Origin: Coccinella septempunctata
Taxonomy: Eukaryota > Arthropoda > Insecta > Coleoptera > Coccinellidae
Reading direction: 5' to 3'
Assembly (NCBI RefSeq): GCF_907165205.1
Contig: NC_058197.1
Span: 18,375,766-18,439,765 of the forward strand
Length of the DNA stretch: 64,000 nt
This document shows, one piece after another, positions 57,801 through 64,000 of this stretch (position 1 is the stretch's first letter; each line of letters begins with the position of its first letter). The notes under the pieces were generated by a model. That model worked only from the letters and a program-made list of their open reading frames with translations, did not search any database and had not been told where the DNA came from. Both the position numbers and the translations under genes were made by a program.

Positions 57801-59580
57801 AATGTAACAGTTCGTACACCCTCCCGGGACCACCGCTAAATTCCAGCCACCATAACCGCGTCTCGAACGAGCGTAGCCTCGAAAATTATGACATTCCATT
57901 TTTCCCGAACTCACTTTTAATATCTGGAAGGAAATTAACCCGAAAGTGGATTTCTCCGCAATTTTGCCGAGGATAATGGCAGGACCAGGATGCCGGTAGT
58001 CTCTAAATTTCCACTGTTTATCGTCCGATCTTTCTCTTTTTAATTCTGCCCTCCATGAATGCGTAATTCGTTGAGCCGGGATTTTGTTCTCGACGTTGGG
58101 GATTATGCCGGAGTCTGTGGCACCTGATCAACTCTTTCGACTGCGTAGTTATTCGTCCGTTTGTTCATTATTTTGAATGAATATTACCTCTTTTAACTCG
58201 AGTACAAAAATAAAAGTTATAAGGTTTCATTTGACGAGAGGAAATGGTGAGCCAACTCAAGAGATTACAAGAAGATTAAATAATACTTTCTTTGATCCTG
58301 ATCGAAGGACCAATTTTCGTTTCGATATTTATCCATCGATTATCTTGCAAAGTGTTACCAACAGGACACCAAGAACGTTCCAAGGCGTATACAACACCCA
58401 TCTGCCCCCTGTGACGTCACACCACGGCTGAAATAAATAGACTCAAATAAGTCGAGGATGTCGGATCATTTATGCTTGTCTCGCTCGAAATTTTCTAGGT
58501 TGGCTCCGAAACAAAGCGGACATTTGTACAAAAATGCCGCATTTCCTTCGGTTGATAGATCTACGGCGAGATTACCCCTTAACCGGCAAAAAGCACAGGG
58601 AAAAATAGACGTTGGGAAAGCGACAACAATATCGGATTTTACGGGGAGATAGAGAGTCGCGCAAAAACGACTCTACGGCCGAATCTGGCGTCGGGATGGA
58701 AATGCGGACGTATGAGGCGCAAATTGACGCGTTCGCACACATGCTTCCGCGAATTTTCCGTATAATAGGACCTACGTCCCGTTGTTTATCGACCGTTTTC
58801 CGTTGTTCCATCTATGCCTCGGAGATTTCCTCGAAGGGTTCGGATCGCGATTGGAAAATATCGGATTTGCGCTGGATTTTCGCGGATTTTCGACAGACAG
58901 GGAAAATTGCGATTTTTCTGGATAAAAACCCGGTATTATAACATGGAAATGGAGTACACAGATTCCAATATTGCCAGCTAGTCATGAACGAGAGTAGGAA
59001 ATCCCGAAGAAGTCGAAACATCTAAACAGGATCATTGTCCCTCATTATTGTAGTGTAGTGTCTAAGTATTTCAATGAGAAGAGGGGGTTTTCAGCGAAAT
59101 CAGGTGAACAAAGATGGCCCTGATGGTGCAACATCTAGCCAAGACAGTGGGAGTGCTCGAACGAGTCGCCACTGTCTTTCGACGACCTCCTTTTTCCGTG
59201 GAGTTTCTCACAGAGAGAAAGAGAAAGAGATTATGTTATTCCGATGCGAAGAAACGCTTTTTCTCCACTCATTACGAAGGATGATACGCGTCCGATGCGT
59301 TTTTTGTCTCCTAGAGGACCACCCCACATTGAATAAAATTGTTTTCCCATCGTCGAATGGTTTTTACTTTCGTCTAATCTAGTCGGTTCTAGTTCGACGC
59401 GGCGTTTTAATTTGTTTCGACTGTTGTTTGAATAATTGCGTTATAATCTTCGCCATTGTTATGAAATTTTGACGAAATTGTTCGACTTTTTTCACCTACT
59501 GAGAATGTGTTGGAAGAATTCTCAATGAAATGCTGTTTGATTGCGCTTAATTCTTCGCCAGAAAATATGTTTTTTACTTT
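57801..59580. other. Unique-looking non-coding DNA
   Basis: A perfect 7-bp hairpin (AGAGTCG..CGACTCT) lies at 58,653-58,674. No gene, repeat or element recognised. Confidence 0.4.
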
Positions 59581-60390
59581 AGATGCTTCTCAAGGGAAAT
59601 ATTCGAATAGTTTGGGAAATATCTGAGTAATTATTGTACAAGTTTAGCAGTGAACTCCCTTCGGTGAAAACGAAGGCTTGATAGTAAATAGTTCAGAAAT
59701 ACCTGAAATATCTGAGCAATATCTTGAATATTCGAGAAATATTGGGAATATTTGAGAAATATAAGAAATATGTGAGGAATATCTGAAACACATATTCAAG
59801 AAAAAACGTGAACATTTGAGAAATATCTCAAATATTCAATAAATTACAGGAATATTCAAGAAACTTTGGAAATATCTCAAATATTCAAGAAATAACGGGA
59901 TTATTCAAGAAACTTAGGAAATATTTGAGAAATATCTCAAATATTCAAGAAATAACGGGATTATTCAAGAAATCTGGAAAATATTTAAGAAATATCTCAA
60001 ATATTCAAGAAATAACGGGATTATTCCAGAAACTTGGGAAATATTTAAGAAATATCTCAAATATTCAAGAAATATCCGAAATATTTCAGAAATACCGGAA
60101 ATTTTCGAGAAATTTCTCAAATATTCGAGAAATATAGGGAATATTCAAGAAATATGGGAAATATGTGAGGAAATCTGGAACTCATATTCAAAAGAAGCGG
60201 AACTATTCAAAAAATATCTCAAATATCCAAGAAATATCTGAGAAAAATGAGAAATATCTAGGTATTTATTGTTCAAGTTCAGCAGCAAACTCCTAAAAGT
60301 ATTTCTCAAATATCGGTACTCCAAATTCTGAGAAATATCGAAAATTTTCGAGATACTTAACAAAATATCAGATAATTTCTGAAAGGTAAA
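59581..60390 (+). repeat. AT-rich minisatellite, in part 60-bp units
   Basis: The region consists of GAAATATCTCAAATATTCAA-type words. A regular 60-bp spacing is seen where AACGGGATTATTC starts at about 59,892, 59,952 and 60,012. Elsewhere the small unit is about 10-20 bp and irregular. The 70-codon repeat-like frame at 59,925-60,137 follows from the period being a multiple of three. Confidence 0.88.
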
Positions 60391-61525
60391 AGTGAAAATC
60401 CCCACGCCGTCTCCGTTACTGGGTCCCATGCTTCGGAAACTTCGAATCTCCGGATCCCAGAAGCATCCCGGACCCCCCAACCCCCGCCTCGCCCCGCTCT
60501 CCCCCCTCCCACCTCCTCCGCCCCTGTGTGACTCGATTTGTCGGGACAAAAAGCCAGAGAGGACGGGGTACAAGCGGAGATGCACTCAATTGTGAGTTAG
60601 TAACGAGTAGTTGAACAAAGGAAATGCGCATTATAATGGAATGCCGAGATGAATTCCCTAAAATGATATCATTTCCAACACTAAATTCGTTTGAAGGCGC
60701 TCGCGGAAAGGGAGAAAATGGCGTATTACGGGCGTCCTTATTGCGACGGAGAGCTGGGGCTACGTTAGGCCGCGTTCACACCAAACGTCCGTCTGTACTC
60801 AAAGTAAGAGCTACGGATCCCTGTCGACGTGTGAGATAGCCCTAACGTCGGAAGGGAGAAAACTGGTGGATGGGGGCGTTCGGTATAATTTCTTAGACCA
60901 GCACACGCTTCGCAACACACACACACAGGGTCATCAGGAGGGTTGGTTGATGATATTTATTTTTGTCGCTCCCCCCAGACTCCGGGAGTGTATTTATTCG
61001 TGAAAATTACCCGACCAAACCCTGATTCGAGTGTTCTTACTGGTTGGATTTCTTCGCGTGTCCGTACGATACCCGGGGGAAGCGAGAAGATGGTCTCTCA
61101 ATTTTAATCCGAGGTTTTCCTCCTCTGAAATAGTTAAATCCACGTCGTGTACTTCCTGCTTCCTTCAGTTGGCGAGAATACCTAAGATTGTGTTCGCAGG
61201 GAGGGCAGAAACGTTGACAGGGATGTCGAAACCCTAAGGAACACAAAGAGTCCTTCGGCACCTATCTCCTCCCACCAGAGCTCGATCAGTGACCCTTCGA
61301 AACTCGTCAACTCGCACCCTGTAGAATGGTTCATTCGGAACGTAGTGTGTCGTTGAAAAACTTTTTCGTGCTACACGAGCGTGGATATGACTTAAATCTT
61401 AAAAATTATCGGCTCAATTCCTCCTGAGACCAAATGATTACCATGAAAGGACTTTCTTATCTGCGATTATGAAGATAAGTGAAGAAAAATTACCGGGAAA
61501 GCTTTTCCTCGATGTGGATAGAGGT
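60391..61525. other. Unique-looking non-coding DNA
   Basis: A C-rich tract lies at about 60,470-60,525 and a short (CA)n run at 60,917. No gene recognised. Confidence 0.4.
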
Positions 61526-61531
61526 CACGTC

Positions 61532-61614
61532 TTGTCGAAAGCTCGGCTGGCAAAGTGCTTGACTAGCAAACTTGAGGTCTTGGGTTCGAATCCCGCCCCT
61601 GAAGGTACTTTTTT
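61532..61614 (+). repeat. tRNA-like sequence (SINE head or tRNA pseudogene)
   Basis: AAGCTCGGCTGGC (about 61,539-61,551) resembles an RNA polymerase III A box and D arm. GGTTCGAATCC at 61,583-61,593 is a perfect B box/T loop. Spacing is tRNA-like, and the putative anticodon loop CTAGCAA would give AGC (Ala). A T6 run at 61,609-61,614 could terminate polymerase III. The acceptor and anticodon stems do not pair (the 3' segment CCCTGAA has no partner), so it is not a functional tRNA. A tRNA-derived SINE head or an old tRNA pseudogene fits. No second copy is present in the window to define a SINE body. Confidence 0.5.
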
Positions 61615-63520
61615 ACTTTTTCTTGGTTCGTTTCGATATGAGGTCCTCTCCTATGAAGGGCTGGAAGTCTGTCGAGGGTTATACACTGATTGTTACCCTC
61701 AAAATTCAACTTTCAACCCGCGTTTTGTTTCTGACCTCGTCGGTTCGATTTTCCCAACGGAAAATCAGGACGAAACTCATCAAATTTTAACGCGGCTTGT
61801 ATAACGGAAGCCCCACGATCGTTTCCGCATTTGTAAACCGGAAGAATATACGCGGCGTAATTTCCTAGGGATCGTTTTCATTTTTTTTTTTGGTAGTGGC
61901 GTTCGGTTTTTAAACGCGGGGCATCATTGTCGACCCGTTTCTCGAAAATGACTGATGGACGCGTGTTCGAGGCTGAAAATTAACGATTTTCCGCGTTTTT
62001 CCACGAGGAAAAACGTGTTTTAAAACGGGCCTGATGAATGGGGCATTGTCATGTACGGTTTGGCGTATGTTTGGAGTCGCTGCGATAATTGTCGTTGATG
62101 AATGATGCTCTCCTACCTTCGGGGGCGTTTTGTACGTTGGCAATCCGAACACGAAGGGCCTCTGGATAATTTGCAAAGTCTGACAACGCTAGTGGTGCTA
62201 GATGAAGCCTAGAGAAGCATCTATTGGCCTCAGAAGGTCTTCTGTCTCTCGAGTTGATTCTGAACTTGGTACTCCACGTTGAATGGTCAATTTTTGTGAG
62301 GGAGATGATATCTCTAGCCTCTACAGAATCTACACTGCAGTTTCATTTGACCTCCTTGCATCGGTGAAGAAAGCTAGAGCATCTGCTCTTAAAATAAGAC
62401 CATCAAACCTTTGAATACTAACATACATAGGTGTGGGAGTTGCTTAAGGACCCATGTCCTAGGTCTGTCATGAGGTTCTGCAGATACCCTTGCAAATATG
62501 GGTAACAACACCTTCCTTCTAGGGAATTAAACCGCTTTCCAAAAGAAGCAGATCATAAGTAAAGCTTTGATCACTCACAAAGACAAATTGGTCCCTTGTA
62601 ACTAAACGACAAGCCCTCCTGACAACTTCCAGCCTTCTTTCCACTCGAACCCTCTCCAGTACCGACGATCAAAGTGACCGCTTTATGCATTTTCGAGACG
62701 GAACTGGACCGTTGCGGCTAGAATTCCTCGACGAGAGTTATTCAGCGTCTCTTTGAGGATTTCCCCACCCAAGAAGCTCGTATTTTCCGAAGGAGCATTT
62801 CCGAGAGTCTCGAGGACGGTATTTAGAGGACGCTGCCACTTTCGTCGTGTCTGGAATTGATGAGGTAACTTTAGTTGTCGAAGAAATAGTTCTGAAAACT
62901 TAACTCGGGTTATAGTTGCTCTTGGAAGTCACCAGAGTTATGAATAAGGGTTAACCGATGACCTAAAGTGCTCCCTTTTTCCCAACCTGAAGCTGCTCAT
63001 CCAATTCCAGAGTTGTATTCTGCAATTCTTAGACCAACCATTCTTCGCATTATCATTCCAACGAATGTTTTTCACGAAGGCGTCGATTCCCGCAGAAAAG
63101 GAACTTATCGCCGTCCCTTCGGCAATATTTCACCGGGGTAATAAAGCAATTAACATCCCTTATCAGTTCGGAGTCCGGTACACGAGGTCCCAGAGGTAAC
63201 AGCGGAGGCTTGAAGGGCGTAGGGGGGAGCGGAGCGGGGTAGGTACGCCGTCGGGGTTCGCAAAAGGGGTAACGTAAACTCCGGAATTTGATTCGCGTGG
63301 ATGTTTCGCCGCCAAGACGACCCTTCGATCGATAATGGGCCCCGCAGAATGCCTGGGGGACCCGGAGGGCACGCCACTGTAGCCGCTCTCTCCCGCCCTA
63401 GACGAACGCTGGTCCGGATCCGGGGGGTTTCGAGGAATAAGGGACGGATTGAGGTCAACCAATCCAAAAGTAACATGGAATATCCAACTAGAATCTTTAA
63501 CGTGCTATGCAAGGATCAGA
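61615..63520. other. Unique-looking non-coding DNA
   Basis: No recognisable exon, repeat or element. CpG-rich between about 63,150 and 63,440, where overlapping frames on both strands have no known domain. Confidence 0.4.
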
Positions 63521-64000
63521 ATCCTGACTATCAAGTCGGATTACTGATAAACAAGTCTGAATTTTCTGATGCAAATGTTAGATCAAGACAAAATTCTGAC
63601 TTGTATCTCAGAATTTGGACTTTTTCCTTGAATTTTTATCTCAAAATTCCTAATTGTATCTCAGAAATCAGACCTATTTCTCAGAATTCGCACTTGTATC
63701 TTTGATTTCAGACTTGTATCTCAATATTCATACCTATTTCCTAGAATTTGTATCTCAGAAATCAGACCTATTTCTAAGAATTTCTACTTGTATCTCAGAA
63801 TTCCGACCTGCATCTCAGAATTCAGACTTGTATCTCTGATTTCAATCTTGTATCTCAGAATTCCGTTCTGCATCTCAGAATTCGGACCTGTATCTCTTAT
63901 TTCAGTCTTATATCTCAGAATTCGGACTTGTATCTCAAAATTCAGGCCTATTTCCTAGAAATTCATATCTCAGAAATCAGACCTATTTCTAATAATTTCA
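63521..64000 (+). repeat. Diverged 18-20-bp minisatellite related to 26.9 kb, open at window end
   Basis: Words such as GACTTGTATCTCAGAATTC, with ACCTATTTC and CTGCATCTC variants, recur about every 18-20 bp and continue past the window edge. The consensus is the forward form of the GAATTCCGACTTGTATCTCA minisatellite at 26.9 kb but is much less uniform, with almost no units in reverse. Confidence 0.85.

Noticed and set aside
61532..61605. Functional tRNA-Ala(AGC)
   Set aside because: The B box is perfect, but the acceptor and anticodon stems do not pair. Kept only as a tRNA-like repeat.
1..64000. CRISPR array
   Set aside because: Several arrays have short regular units, but there are no unique spacers between conserved repeats and no cas genes, and the DNA is eukaryotic.

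Overview
The window looks like nuclear DNA of an arthropod, most likely an insect. Evidence: spliced-gene signals; TTAGG-type pentamer runs (the usual insect telomere unit) inside a local repeat; fragments of non-LTR retrotransposons with insect-type RNase H and reverse transcriptase; and a Harbinger-like DNA element with a Myb/SANT-type remnant. No operons, ribosome binding sites or long intact genes are visible. I cannot name the species or order.

Almost all of the window is non-coding. The only coding sequence I can defend is a short start exon at 35,353-35,485 (+). It has a polypyrimidine acceptor, a 5' UTR piece, an ATG in good context, a 22-codon signal peptide and a GTAGGT donor in phase 1. 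About 11 kb downstream, at 46,441, a pyrimidine-rich CAG acceptor is joined directly to GTGAGT. That is the signature of a recursive-splicing ratchet point, or else the start of a 46-nt microexon that stays open in the same phase. Candidate upstream UTR signals lie at 7,887-7,925 and 34,861. The simplest reading is that the window covers the 5' part of one gene for a secreted or membrane protein with very long introns, the rest lying to the right.

Tandem repeats dominate, about 19-20 kb or nearly a third of the sequence, in at least fourteen unrelated arrays. In order they are: 494-bp (1-753 and 41,841-44,720); 174-bp (754-1,556 and, inverted, 55,850-57,800); 337-bp (3.9-5.06 kb); 223-bp (13.6-15.25 kb); a 17-bp hierarchical array (16.8-18.25 kb); 128-bp (19.6-20.3 kb); a 20-bp GAATTC minisatellite in inverted orientation (26.9-27.3 kb) with a relative at 63.5-64 kb; 10-bp (31.2 kb); 105-bp with TTAGG tracts (32.9-33.3 kb); a 37/222-bp inverted-repeat-rich array (36.1-38.0 kb); 186-bp (39.4-41.4 kb); a 120/150-bp pair (45.2-45.5 kb); 102-bp (50.5-52.3 kb); and a 60-bp AT-rich array (59.6-60.4 kb).

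Mobile elements are all broken. There are four fragments of one non-LTR RNase H/zinc-knuckle family (28.6-29.2, 31.5, and a tail-to-tail inverted pair at 53.7-54.8 kb). There are RNase H and RT fragments at 21.9-22.5 kb, a GVPQGS RT motif at 23.4 kb, an RTE-like RT tail at 30.5-31.05 kb, and a tRNA-like SINE head at 61.5 kb. A Harbinger-like element (48,259-49,143) sits inside a dispersed repeat that has a second, uninterrupted, opposite copy at 9.5 kb.
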